Below are positions 1 to 13,900 of a stretch of DNA of 64,000 nucleotides, in pieces; positions within the stretch are counted from its first letter, which is position 1; the number at the start of each line of letters is the position of its first letter. The notes under the pieces were generated by a model. The model was not told the origin of the DNA, made no database searches, and worked only from the letters and a program-made list of their open reading frames with translations. The position numbers and the translations under genes were made by a program. This DNA comes from Auanema rhodensis (taxonomy: Eukaryota; Nematoda; Chromadorea; Rhabditida; Rhabditidae): contig OZ059898.1 of the NCBI GenBank assembly GCA_964057225.1, forward strand, positions 18,391,267 through 18,455,266, written 5' to 3'.

Positions 1-153
1 ATACACTAATGCATCATTTTTCGAACAATCATAACTAATTTTTGTATTAAGCGTTTCTCAATGTAGTATAGTGCATTTGATGCGGATTTTTAAGCTGCGT
101 CGATCTGTGTTATCAGATTTGCGCTAGCTTAAAAGTGCACCGAGATATCAACT

Positions 154-175
154 GATATAAGTTCACACTTATATC
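154..175. repeat. Conserved dyad 1 of satellite A (9-bp stem, 4-base loop), first copy
   Basis: GATATAAGT, a TCAC loop and ACTTATATC form a perfect hairpin-capable dyad, given here for the first unit. It recurs in nearly every A unit in both arms. Some inverted-arm units lose a pair (GTGAACATATATC or GTGAGCTTATATC). The foldback at 31,729-31,782 is an extended version of this dyad. Confidence 0.85.
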
Positions 176-325
176 CTCGATTTTCACCCTGAAGAATTAA
201 TTTTTTCGTTGAATAACATTGTCCATCGTCTTTGCCTTGAAAAAAGGAATCTAAAAACATCTACTTTTTGCTAAATTATTTTGAAATTTTTCGAAAAAAT
301 TTTTGTCAAAATGTTTTTGGAAGCA

Positions 326-353
326 ATGTTGAGTGTACATGGAAACTCAACAT
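326..353. repeat. Conserved dyad 2 of satellite A (8-bp stem, 12-base loop), first copy
   Basis: ATGTTGAG, twelve bases including the palindrome TGTACA, then CTCAACAT. It is intact in many forward-arm units. It is weakened in whole sub-families by AAGGTTGAG, CTCAAAATAC or, in the inverted arm, TGTACTTTCAGC, so it is not strictly maintained. Confidence 0.78.
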
Positions 354-2549
354 ACACTAATGCATCATTTTTCAAACGATCATAACTAATTTTTGTATTA
401 ATCGTTTCTCAATGTAGTATAGTGCATTCGATGCGGATTTTTAAGCTGCGTCGATCTGTGTTATCAGATTTGCGCTAGCTTAAAAATGCACCGAGATATC
501 AACTGATATAAGTTCACACTTATATCCTCGATTTTCACCCTGAAGAATTATTTTTTTCGTTGAATAACATTGTCCATCGTCTTTGCCTTGAAAAAAGGAA
601 TCTAAAAACATCTACTTTTTGCTAAATTATTTTGAAATTTTTCGAAAAAATTTTTGTCAAAATGTTTTTGGAAGCAATGTTGAGTGAACATGGAAACTCA
701 ACATACACTAATGCATCATTTTTCGAACAATCATAACTAATTTTTGTATTAAGCGTTTCTCAATGTAGTATAGTGCATTTGATGCGGATTTTTAAGCTGC
801 GTCGATCTGTGTTATCAGATTTGCGCTAGCTTAAAAATGCACCGAGATATCAACTGATATAAGTTCACACTTATATCCTCGATTTTCACCCTGAAGAATT
901 AATTTTTTCGTTGAATAACATTGTCCATCGTCTTTGCCTTAAAAAAAGGAATCTAAAAACATCTACTTTTTGCTAAATTATTTTGAAATTTTTCGAAAAA
1001 ATTTTTGTCAAAATGTTTTTGGAAGCAATGTTGAGTGTACATGGAAACTCAACATACACTAATGCATCATTTTTCAAACGATCATAACTAATTTTTGTAT
1101 TAAGCGTTTCTCAATGTAGTATAGTGCATTCGATGCGGATTTTTAAGCTGCGTCGATCTGTGTTATCAGATTTGCGCTAGCTTAAAAATGCACCGAGATA
1201 TCAACTGATATAAGTTCACACTTATATCCTCGATTTTCACCCTGAAGAATTAATTTTTTTGTTGAATAACATTGTCCATCGTCTTTGCCTTGAAAAAAGG
1301 AATCTAAAAACATCTACTTTTTGCTAAATTATTTTGAAATTTTTCGAAAAAATTTTTGTCAAAATGTTTTTGGAAGCAATGTTGAGTGAACATGGAAACT
1401 CAACATACACTAATGCATCATTTTTCAAACGATCATAACTAATTTTTGTATTAAGCTTTTCTCAATGTAGTATAGTGCATTTGATGCGGATTTTTAAGCT
1501 GCGTCGATCTGTGTTATCAGATTTGCGCTAGCTTGAAAATGCACCGAGATATCAACTGATATAAGTTCACACTTATATCCTCGATTTTCACCCTGAAGAA
1601 TTATTTTTTTCGTTGAATAACATTGTCCATCGTCTTTGCCTTGAAAAAAGGAATCTAAAAACATCTACTTTTTGCTAAATTATTTTGAAATTTTTCGAAA
1701 AAATTTTTGTCAAAATGTTTTTGGAAGCAATGTTGAGTGAACATGGAAACTCAACATACACTAATGCATCATTTTTCGAACAATCATAACTAATTTTTGT
1801 ATTAAGCGTTTCTCAATGTAGTATAGTGCATTTGATGCGGATTTTTAAGCTGCGTCGATCTGTGTTATCAGATTTGCGCTAGCTTAAAAATGCACCGAGA
1901 TATCAACTGATATAAGTTCACACTTATATCCTCGATTTTCACCCTGAAGAATTAATTTTTTCGTTGAATAACATTGTCCATCGTCTTTGCCTTGAAAAAA
2001 GGAATCTAAAAACATCTACTTTTTGCTAAATTATTTTGAAATTTTTCGAAAAAATTTTTGTCAAAATGTTTTTGGAAGCAATGTTGAGTGTACATGGAAA
2101 CTCAACATACACTAATGCATCATTTTTCAAACGATCATAACTAATTTTTGTATTAAGCGTTTCTCAATGTAGTATAGTGCATTTGATGCGGATTTTTAAG
2201 CTGCGTCGATCTGTGTTATCAGATTTGCGCTAGCTTAAAAATGCACCGAGATATCAACTGATATAAGTTCACACTTATATCCTCGATTTTCACCCTGAAG
2301 AATTATTTTTTTCGTTGAATAACATTGTCCATCGTCTTTGCCTTGAAAAAAGGAATCTAAAAACATCTACTTTTTGCTAAATTATTTTGAAATTTTTCGA
2401 AAAAATTTTTGTCAAAATGTTTTTGGAAGCAATGTTGAGTGAACATGGAAACTCAACATACACTAATGCATCATTTTTCGAACAATCATAACTAATTTTT
2501 GTATTAAGCGTTTCTCAATGTAGTATAGTGCATTTGATGCGGATTTTTA

Positions 2550-5500
2550 AGCTGCGTCGATCTGTGTTATCAGATTTGCGCTAGCTTAAAAATGCACCGA
2601 GATATCAACTGATATAAGTTCACACTTATATCCTCGATTTTCACCCTGAAGAATTAATTTTTTCGTTGAATAACATTGTCCATCGTCTTTGCCTTGAAAA
2701 AAGGAATCTAAAAACATCTACTTTTTGCTAAATTATTTTGAAATTTTTCGAAAAAATTTTTGTCAAAATGTTTTTGGAAGCAATGTTGAGTGAACATGGA
2801 AACTCAACATACACTAATGCATCATTTTTCGAACAATCATAACTAATTTTTGTATTAAGCGTTTCTCAATGTAGTATAGTGCATTTGATGCGGATTTTTA
2901 AGCTGCGTCGATCTGTGTTATCAGATTTGCGCTAGCTTAAAAATGCACCGAGATATCAACTGATATAAGTTCACACTTATATCCTCGATTTTCACCCTGA
3001 AGAATTAATTTTTTTGTTGAATAACATTGTCCATCGTCTTTGCCTTGAAAAAAGGAATCTAAAAACATCTACTTTTTGCTAAATTATTTTGAAATTTTTC
3101 GAAAACATTTTTGTCAAAATGTTTTTGGAAGCAATGTTGAGTGAACATGGAAACTCAACATACACTAATGCATCATTTTTCAAACGATCATAACTAATTT
3201 TTGTATTAAGCTTTTCTCAATGTAGTATAGTGCATTCGATGCGGATTTTTAAGCTGCGTCGATCTGTGTTATCAGATTTGCGCTAGCTTGAAAATGCACC
3301 GAGATATCAACTGATATAAGTTCACACTTATATCCTCGATTTTCACCCTGAAGAATTATTTTTTTCGTTGAATAACATTGTCCATCGTCTTTGCCTTGAA
3401 AAAAGGAATCTAAAAACATCTACTTTTTGCTAAATTATTTTGAAATTTTTCGAAAAAATTTTTGTCAAAATGTTTTTGGAAGCAATGTTGAGTGAACATG
3501 GAAACTCAACATACACTAATGCATCATTTTTCGAACAATCATAACTAATTTTTGTATTAAGCGTTTCTCAATGTAGTATAGTGCATTTGATGCGGATTTT
3601 TAAGCTGCGTCGATCTGTGTTATCAGATTTGCGCTAGCTTAAAAATGCACCGAGATATCAACTGATATAAGTTCACACTTATATCCTCGATTTTCACCCT
3701 GAAGAATTAATTTTTTCGTTGAATAACATTGTCCATCGTCTTTGCCTTGAAAAAAGGAATCTAAAAACATCTACTTTTTGCTAAATTATTTTGAAATTTT
3801 TCGAAAAAATTTTTGTCAAAATGTTTTTGGAAGCAATGTTGAGTGTACATGGAAACTCAACATACACTAATGCATCATTTTTCAAACGATCATAACTAAT
3901 TTTTGTATTAAGCGTTTCTCAATGTAGTATAGTGCATTCGATGCGGATTTTTAAGCTGCGTCGATCTGTGTTATCAGATTTGCGCTAGCTTAAAAATGCA
4001 CCGAGATATCAACTGATATAAGTTCACACTTATATCCTCGATATTCACCCTGAAGAATTAATTTTTTTGTTGAATAACATTGTCCATCGTCTTTGCCTTG
4101 AAAAAAGGAATCTAAAAACATCTACTTTTTGCTAAATTATTTTGAAATTTTTCGAAAAAATTTTTGTCAAAATGTTTTTGGAAGCAATGTTGAGTGAACA
4201 TGGAAACTCAACATACACTAATGCATCATTTTTCGAACAATCATAACTAATTTTTGTATTAAGCGTTTCTTAATGTAGTATAGTGCATTTGATGCGGATT
4301 TTTAAGCTGCGTCGATCTGTGTTATCAGATTTGCGCTAGCTTAAAAATGCACCGAGATATCAACTGATATAAGTTCACACTTATATCCTCGATTTTCACC
4401 CTGAAGAATTATTTTTTTCGTTGAATAACATTGTCCATCGTCTTTGCCTTGAAAAAAGGAATCTAAAAACATCTACTTTTTGCTAAATTATTTTGAAATT
4501 TTTCGAAAAAATTTTTGTCAAAATGTTTTTGGAAGCAATGTTGAGTGAACATGGAAACTCAACATACACTAATGCATCATTTTTCGAACAATCATAACTA
4601 ATTTTTGTATTAAGCGTTTCTCAATGTAGTATAGTGCATTTGATGCGGATTTTTAAGCTGCGTCGATCTGTGTTATCAGATTTGCGCTAGCTTAAAAATG
4701 CACCGAGATATCAACTGATATAAGTTCACACTTATATCCTCGATTTTCACCCTGAAGAATTAATTTTTTCGTTGAATAACATTGTCCATCGTCTTTGCCT
4801 TGAAAAAAGAAATCTAAAAACATCTACTTTTTGCTAAATTATTTTGAAATTTTTCGAAAAAATTTTTGTCAAAATGTTTTTGGAAGCAATGTTGAGTGTA
4901 CATGGAAACTCAACATACACTAATGCATCATTTTTCAAACGATCATAACTAATTTTTGTATTAAGCGTTTCTCAATGTAGTATAGTGCATTTGATGCGGA
5001 TTTTTAAGCTGCGTCGATCTGTGTTATCAGATTTGCGCTAGCTTAAAAGTGCACCGAGATATCAACTGATATAAGTTCACACTTATATCCTCGATTTTCA
5101 CCCTGAAGAATTAATTTTTTCGTTGAATAACATTGTCCATCGTCTTTGCCTTGAAAAAAGGAATCTAAAAACATCTACTTTTTGCTAAATTATTTTGAAA
5201 TTTTTCGAAAAAATTTTTGTCAAAATGTTTTTGGAAGCAATGTTGAGTGTACATGGAAACTCAACATACACTAATGCATCATTTTTCAAACGATCATAAC
5301 TAATTTTTGTATCAAGCGTTTCTCAATGTAGTATAGTGCATTCGATGCGGATTTTTAAGCTGCGTCGATCTGTGTTATCAGATTTGCGCTAGCTTAAAAA
5401 TGCACCGAGATATCAACTGATATAAGTTCACACTTATATCCTCGATTTTCACCCTGAAGAATTAATTTTTTCGTTGAATAACATTGTCCATCGTCTTTGC

Positions 5501-8500
5501 CTTGAAAAAAGGAATCTAAAAACATCTACTTTTTGCTAAATTATTTTGAAATTTTTCGAAAAAATTTTTGTCAAAATGTTTTTGGAAGCAATGTTGAGTG
5601 TACATGGAAACTCAACATACACTAATGCATCATTTTTCAAACGATCATAACTAATTTTTGTATTAAGCGTTTCTCAATGTAGTATAGTGCATTTGATGCG
5701 GATTTTTAAGCTGCGTCGATCTGTGTTATCAGATTCGCGCTAGCTTAAAAATGCACCGAGATATCAACTGATATAAGTTCACACTTATATCCTCGATTTT
5801 CACCCTGAAGAATTATTTTTTTCGTTGAATAACATTGTCCATCGTCTTTGCCTTGAAAAAAGGAATCTAAAAACATCTACTTTTTGCTAAATTATTTTGA
5901 AATTTTTCGAAAAAATTTTTGTCAAAATGTTTTTGGAAGCAATGTTGAGTGTACATGGAAACTCAACATACACTAATGCATCATTTTTCAAACGATCATA
6001 ACTAATTTTTGTATTAAGCGTTTCTCAATGTAGTATAGTGCATTCGATGCGGATTTTTAAGCTGCGTCGATCTGTGTTATCAGATTTGCGCTAGCTTAAA
6101 AATGCACCGAGATATCAACTGATATAAGTTCACACTTATATCCTCGATTTTCACCCTGAAGAATTAATTTTTTCGTTGAATAACATTGTCCATCGTCTTT
6201 GCCTTGAAAAAAGGAATCTAAAAACATCTACTTTTTGCTAAATTATTTTGAAATTTTTCGAAAAAATTTTTGTCAAAATGTTTTTGGAAGCAATGTTGAG
6301 TGAACATGGAAACTCAACATACACTAATGCATCATTTTTCGAACAATCATAACTAATTTTTGTATTAAGCGTTTCTCAATGTAGTATAGTGCATTTGATG
6401 CGGATTTTTAAGCTGCGTCGATCTGTGTTATCAGATTTGCGCTAGCTTAAAAATGCAGCGAGATATCAACTGATATAAGTTCACACTTATATCCTCGATT
6501 TTCACCCTGAAGAATTAATTTTTTTGTTGAATAACATTGTCCATCGTCTTTGCCTTGAAAAAAGGAATCTAAAAACATCTACTTTTTGCTAAATTATTTT
6601 GAAATTTTTCGAAAACATTTTTGTCAAAATGTTTTTGGAAGCAATGTTGAGTGAACATGGAAACTCAACATACACTAATGCATCATTTTTCAAACGATCA
6701 TAACTAATTTTTGTATTAAGCTTTTCTCAATGTAGTATAGTGCATTCGATGCGGATTTTTAAGCTGCGTCGATCTGTGTTATCAGATTTGCGCTAGCTTG
6801 AAAATGCACCGAGATATCAACTGATATAAGTTCACACTTATATCCTCGATTTTCACCCTGAAGAATTATTTTTTTCGTTGAATAACATTGTCCATCGTCT
6901 TTGCCTTGAAAAAAGGAATCTAAAAACATCTACTTTTTGCTAAATTATTTTGAAATTTTTCGAAAAAATTTTTGTCAAAATGTTTTTGGAAGCAATGTTG
7001 AGTGAACATGGAAACTCAACATACACTAATGCATCATTTTTCGAACAATCATAACTAATTTTTGTATTAAGCGTTTCTCAATGTAGTATAGTGCATTTGA
7101 TGCGGATTTTTAAGCTGCGTCGATCTGTGTTATCAGATTTGCGCTAGCTTAAAAATGCACCGAGATATCAACTGATATAAGTTCACACTTATATCCTCGA
7201 TTTTCACCCTGAAGAATTAATTTTTTCGTTGAATAACATTGTCCATCGTCTTTGCCTTGTAAAAAGGAATCTAAAAACATCTACTTTTTGCTAAATTATT
7301 TTGAAATTTTTCGAAAAAATTTTTGTCAAAATGTTTTTGGAAGCAATGTTGAGTGTACATGGAAACTCAACATACACTAATGCATCATTTTTCAAACGAT
7401 CATAACTAATTTTTGTATTAAGCGTTTCTCAATGTAGTATAGTGCATTCGATGCGGATTTTTAAGCTGCGTCGATCTGTGTTATCAGATTTGCGCTAGCT
7501 TAAAAATGCACCGAGATATCAACTGATATAAGTTCACACTTATATCCTCGATATTCACCCTGAAGAATTAATTTTTTTGTTGAATAACATTGTCCATCGT
7601 CTTTGCCTTGAAAAAAGGAATCTAAAAACATCTACTTTTTGCTAAATTATTTTGAAATTTTTCGAAAAAATTTTTGTCAAAATGTTTTTGGAAGCAATGT
7701 TGAGTGAACATGGAAACTCAACATACACTAATGCATCATTTTTCGAACAATCATAACTAATTTTTGTATTAAGCGTTTCTTAATGTAGTATAGTGCATTT
7801 GATGCGGATTTTTAAGCTGCGTCGATCTGTGTTATCAGATTTGCGCTAGCTTAAAAATGCACCGAGATATCAACTGATATAAGTTCACACTTATATCCTC
7901 GATTTTCACCCTGAAGAATTATTTTTTTCGTTGAATAACATTGTCCATCGTCTTTGCCTTGAAAAAAGGAATCTAAAAACATCTACTTTTTGCTAAATTA
8001 TTTTGAAATTTTTCGAAAAAATTTTTGTCAAAATGTTTTTGGAAGCAATGTTGAGTGAACATGGAAACTCAACATACACTAATGCATCATTTTTCGAACA
8101 ATCATAACTAATTTTTGTATTAAGCGTTTCTCAATCTAGTATAGTGCATTTGATGCGGATTTTTAAGCTGCGTCGATCTGTGTTATCAGATTTGCGCTAG
8201 CTTAAAAATGCACCGAGATATCAACTGATATAAGTTCACACTTATATCCTCGATTTTCACCCTGAAGAATTAATTTTTTCGTTGAATAACATTGTCCATC
8301 GTCTTTGCCTTGAAAAAAGAAATCTAAAAACATCTACTTTTTGCTAAATTATTTTGAAATTTTTCGAAAAAATTTTTGTCAAAATGTTTTTGGAAGCAAT
8401 GTTGAGTGTACATGGAAACTCAACATACACTAATGCATCATTTTTCAAACGATCATAACTAATTTTTGTATTAAGCGTTTCTCAATGTAGTATAGTGCAT

Positions 8501-8970
8501 TTGATGCGGATTTTTAAGCTGCGTCGATCTGTGTTATCAGATTTGCGCTAGCTTAAAAGTGCACCGAGATATCAACTGATATAAGTTCACACTTATATCC
8601 TCGATTTTCACCCTGAAGAATTAATTTTTTCGTTGAATAACATTGTCCATCGTCTTTGCCTTGAAAAAAGGAATCTAAAAACATCTACTTTTTGCTAAAT
8701 TATTTTGAAATTTTTCGAAAAAATTTTTGTCAAAATGTTTTTGGAAGCAATGTTGAGTGTACATGGAAACTCAACATACACTAATGCATCATTTTTCAAA
8801 CGATCATAACTAATTTTTGTATTAAGCGTTTCTCAATGTAGTATAGTGCATTCGATGCGGATTTTTAAGCTGCGTCGATCTGTGTTATCAGATTTGCGCT
8901 AGCTTAAAAATGCACCGAGATATCAACTGATATAAGTTCACACTTATATCCTCGATTTTCACCCTGAAGA
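2550..8970 (+). repeat. 3,510-bp (10-unit) higher-order repeat, two copies of about 2.9 kb
   Basis: About 2,550-5,460 matches 6,060-8,970 at an offset of 3,510 bp, which is ten 351-bp units. Rare variants are shared at that exact offset: GATATTCACCC at 4,040 and 7,550, CGAAAACATTTTTG at 3,100 and 6,610, TTGAAAAAAGAAATC near 4,800 and 8,310, and GCGTTTCTTAATG near 4,265 and 7,775. I saw only four single-base differences over about 2.9 kb: 2,948/6,458 C to G, 3,750/7,260 A to T, 4,626/8,136 G to C, and 5,312/8,822 C to T. This points to a recent block duplication by unequal exchange, or to an assembly duplication. Confidence 0.88.
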
Positions 8971-10960
8971 ATTATTTTTTTCGTTGAATAACATTGTCCA
9001 TCGTCTTTGCCTTGAGAAAAGGAATCTAAAAACATCTACTTTTTGCTAAATTATTTTGAAATTTTTCGAAAAAATTTTTGTCAAAATGTTTTTGGAAGCA
9101 ATGTTGAGTGAACATGGAAACTCAACATACACTAATGCATCATTTTTCGAACAATCATAACTAATTTTTGTATTAAGCGTTTCTCAATGTAGTATAGTGC
9201 ATTTGATGCGGATTTTTAAGCTGCGTCGATCTGTGTTATCAGATTTGCGCTAGCTTAAAAGTGCACCGAGATATCAACTGATATAAGTTCACACTTATAT
9301 CCTCGATTTTCACCCTGAAGAATTAATTTTTTCGTTGAATAACATTGTCCATCGTCTTTGCCTTGAAAAAAGGAATCTAAAAACATCTACTTTTTTGTAA
9401 ATTATTTTGAAATTTTTCGAAAAAATTTTTGTCAAAATGTTTTTGGAAGCAATGTTGAGTGTACATGGAAACTCAACATACACTAATGCATCATTTTTCA
9501 AACGATCATAACTAATTTTTGTATTAAGCGTTTCTCAATGTAGTATAGTGCATTCGATGCGGATTTTTAAGCTGCGTCGATCTGTGTTATCAGATTTGCG
9601 CTAGCTTAAAAATGCACCGAGATATCAACTGATATAAGTTCACACTTATATCCTCGATTTTCACCCTGAAGAATTATTTTTTTCGTTGAATAACATTGTC
9701 CATCGTCTTTGCCTTGAAAAAAGGAATCTAAAAACATCTACTTTTTGCTAAATTATTTTGAAATTTTTCGAAAAAATTTTTGTCAAAATGTTTTTGGAAG
9801 CAATGTTGAGTGAACATGGAAACTCAACATACACTAATGCATCATTTTTCGAACAATCATAACTAATTTTTGTATTAAGCGTTTCTTAATGTAGTATAGT
9901 GCATTTGATGCGGATTTTTAAGCTGCGTCGATCTGTGTTATCAGATTTGCGCTAGCTTAAAAATGCACCGAGATATCAACTGATATAAGTTCACACTTAT
10001 ATCCTCGATTTTCACCCTGAAGAATTATTTTTTTCGTTGAATAACATTGTCCATCGTCTTTGCCTTGAAAAAAGGAATCTAAAAACATCTACTTTTTGCT
10101 AAATTATTTTGAAATTTTTCGAAAAAATTTTTGTCAAAATGTTTTTGGAAGCAATGTTGAGTGTACATGGAAACTCAACATACACTAATGCATCATTTTT
10201 CGAACAATCATAACTAATTTTTGTATTAAGCGTTTCTTAATGTAGTATAGTGCATTTGATGCGGATTTTTAAGCTGCGTCGATCTGTGTTATCAGATTTG
10301 CGCTAGCTTAAAAATGCACCGAGATATCAACTGATATAAGTTCACACTTATATCCTCGATTTTCACCCTGAAGAATTATTTTTTTCGTTGAATAACATTG
10401 TCCATCGTCTTTGCCTTGAAAAAAGGAATCTAAAAACATCTACTTTTTGCTAAATTATTTTGAAATTTTTCGAAAAAATTTTTGTCAAAATGTTTTTGGA
10501 AGCAATGTTGAGTGAACATGGAAACTCAACATACACTAATGCATCATTTTTCGAACAATCATAACTAATTTTTGTATTAAGCGTTTCTTAATGTAGTATA
10601 GTGCATTTGATGCGGATTTTTAAGCTGCGTCGATCTGTGTTATCAGATTTGCGCTAGCTTAAAAATGCACCGAGATATCAACTGATATAAGTTCACACTT
10701 ATATCCTCGATTTTCACCCTGAAGAATTAATTTTTTCGTTGAATAACATTGTCCATCGTCTTTGCCTTGAAAAAAGGAATCTAAAAACATCTACTTTTTG
10801 CTAAATTATTTTGAAATTTTTCGAAAAAATTTTTGTCAAAATGTTTTTGGAAGCAATGTTGAGTGAACATGGAAACTCAACATACACTAATGCATCATTT
10901 TTCGAACAATCATAACTAATTTTTGTATTAAGCGTTTCTTAATGTAGTATAGTGCATTTG
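8970..10960 (+). repeat. Satellite A, local single-unit expansion with the TTTCTTAATG variant
   Basis: Four successive units, at about 9,888, 10,239, 10,590 and 10,941, all carry TTTCTTAATG where most units have TTTCTCAATG. They are nearly identical otherwise. This looks like a tandem expansion at the level of the single 351-bp unit rather than of a multi-unit block. It forms the boundary between the outer sequence class and the 7-unit repeat that follows. Confidence 0.75.
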
Positions 10961-13900
10961 ATGCGGATTTTTAAGCTGCGTCGATCTGTGTTATCAGATT
11001 TGCGCTAGCTTAAAAATGCACCGAGATATCAACTGATATAAGTTCACACTTATATCCTCGATTTTCACCCTGAAGAATTAATTTTTTCGTTGAATAACAT
11101 TGTCCATCGTCTTTGCCTTGAAAAAAGGAATCTAAAAACATCTACTTTTTGCTAAATTATTTTGAAATTTTTCGAAAAAATTTTTGTCAAAATGTTTTTG
11201 GAAGCAATGTTGAGTGTACATGGAAACTCAACATACACTAATGCATCATTTTTTAAACGATCATAACTAATTTTTGTATTAAGCGTTTCTCAATGTAGTA
11301 TAGTGCATTCGATGCGGATTTTTAAGCTGCGTCGATCTGTGTTATCGGATTTTCGCTAGCTTAAAAATGCACCGAGATATCAACTGATATAAGTTCACAC
11401 TTATATCCTCGATTTTCACCCTGAAGAATTAATTTTTTCGTTGAATAACATTGTCCATCGTCTTTGCCTTGAAAAAAGGAATCTAAAAACATCTACTTTT
11501 TGCTAAATTATTTTGAAATTTTTCGAAAAAATTTTTGTCAAAATGTTTTTGGAAGCAATGTTGAGTGTACATGGAAACTCAACATACACTAATGCATCAT
11601 TTTTTAAACGATCATAACTAATTTTTGTATTAAGCGTTTCTCAATGTAGTATAGTGCATTCGATGCGGATTTTTAAGCTGCGTCGATCTGTGTTATCGGA
11701 TTTTCGCTAGCTTAAAAATGCACCGAGAAATCAACTGATATAAGTTCACACTTATATCCTCGATTTTCACCCTGAAGAATTAATTTTTTCGTTGAATAAC
11801 ATTGTCCATCGTCTTTGCCTTGTAAAAAGGAATCTAAAAACATCTACTTTTTGCTAAATTATTCTGAAATTTTCCGAAAAAATTTTTGTCAAAATGTTTT
11901 TGGAAGCAAGGTTGAGTGTACTTGGAAACTCAACATACACTAATGCATTATTTTTCAAACGATCATAACTAATTTTTGTATTAAGCGTTTCTCAATGTAG
12001 TATAGTGCATTCGATGCGGATTTTTAAGCTGCGTCGATCTGTGTTATCAGATTTGCGCTAGCTTAAAAATGCACCGAGATATCAACTGATATAAGTTCAC
12101 ACTTATATCCTCGATTTTCACCCTGAAGAATTAATTTTTTCGTTGAATAACATTGTCCATCGTCTTTGCCTTGAAAAAAGGAATCTAAAAACATCTACTT
12201 TTTGCTAAATTATTTTGAAATTTTTCGAAAAAATTTTTGTCAAAATGTTTTTGGAAGCAAGGTTGAGTGTACATGGAAACTCAACATACACTAATGCATT
12301 ATTTTTCAAACGATCATAACTAATTTTTGTATTAAGCGTTTTTCAATGTAGTATAGTGCATTCGATGCGGATTTTTAAGCTGCGTCGATCTGTGTTATCA
12401 GATTTGCGCTAGCTTAAAAATGCACCGAGATATCAACTGATATAAGTTCACACTTATATCCTCGATTTTCACCCTGAAGAATTAATTTTTTCGTTGAATA
12501 ACATTGTCCATCGTCTTTGCCTTGAAAAAAGGAATCTAAAAACATCTACTTTTTGCTAAATTATTTTGAAATTTTTCGAAAAAATTTTTGTCAAAATGTT
12601 TTTGGAAGCAAGGTTGAGTGTACATGGAAACTCAACATACACTAATGCATTATTTTTCAAACGATCATAACTAATTTTTGTATTAAGCGTTTCTCAATGT
12701 AGTATAGTGCATTCGATGCGGATTTTTAAGCTGCGTCGATCTGTGTTATCGGATTTTCGCTAGCTTAAAAATGCACCGAGATATCAACTGATATAAGTTC
12801 ACACTTATATCCTCGATTTTCACCCTGAAAAATTAATTTTTTCGTTGAATAACATTGTCCATCGTCTTTGCCTTGTAAAAAGGAATCTAAAAACATCTAC
12901 TTTTTGCTAAATTATTCTGAAATTTTTCGAAAAAATTTTTGTCAAAATGTTTTTGGAAGCAAGGTTGAGTGTATTTGGAAACTCAACATACACTAATGCA
13001 TTATTTTTCAAACGATCATAACTAATTTTTGTATTAAGCGTTTCTCAATGTAGTATAGTGCATTCGATGCGGATTTTTAAGCTGCGTCGATCTGTGTTAT
13101 CGGATTTTCGCTAGCTTAAAAATGCACCGAGATATCAACTGATATAAGTTCACACTTATATCCTCGATTTTCACCCTGAAGAATTAATTTTTTCGTTGAA
13201 TAACATTGTCCATCGTTTTTGCCTTGAAAAACGAAATCTGAAAACATCTACTTTTTGCTAAATTATTTTGAAATTTTTCGAAAAAATTTTTGTCAAAATG
13301 TTTTTGGAAGCAATGTTGAGTGTACATGGAAACTGAACATAAACTAATGCATCATTTTTCAAACGATCATAACTAATTTTTGTATTAAGCGTTTTTCAAT
13401 GTAGTATAGTGCATTCGATGCGGATTTTTAAGCTGCGTCGATCTGTGTTATCAGATTTGCGCTAGCTTAAAAATGCACCGAGATATCAACTGATATAAGT
13501 TCACACTTATATCCTCGATTTTCACCCTGAAGAATTAATTTTTTCGTTGAATAACATTGTCCATCGTCTTTGCCTTGAAAAAAGGAATCTAAAAACATCT
13601 ACTTTTTGCTAAATTATTTTGAAATTTTTCGAAAAAATTTTTGTCAAAATGTTTTTGGAAGCAATGTTGAGTGTACATGGAAACTCAACATACACTAATG
13701 CATCATTTTTTAAACGATCATAACTAATTTTTGTATTAAGCGTTTCTCAATGTAGTATAGTGCATTCGATGCGGATTTTTAAGCTGCGTCGATCTGTGTT
13801 ATCGGATTTTCGCTAGCTTAAAAATGCACCGAGATATCAACTGATATAAGTTCACACTTATATCCTCGATTTTCACCCTGAAGAATTAATTTTTTCGTTG

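Larger units (their letters stand above)
1..2550 (+). repeat. Satellite A, outer zone: TTTCGAACAATC class alternating with TTTCAAACGATC class
   Basis: About seven units in which two sequence classes alternate: TTTCGAACAATC with GCATTTGATG, and TTTCAAACGATC mostly with GCATTCGATG. A unit carrying AAGCTTTTCTC and GCTTGAAAATGC at about 1,455-1,540 returns exactly 1,755 bp (five units) later at about 3,210-3,290. A five-unit period therefore underlies this stretch and leads into the 3,510-bp repeat that follows. Nothing other than satellite is present. Confidence 0.85.
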
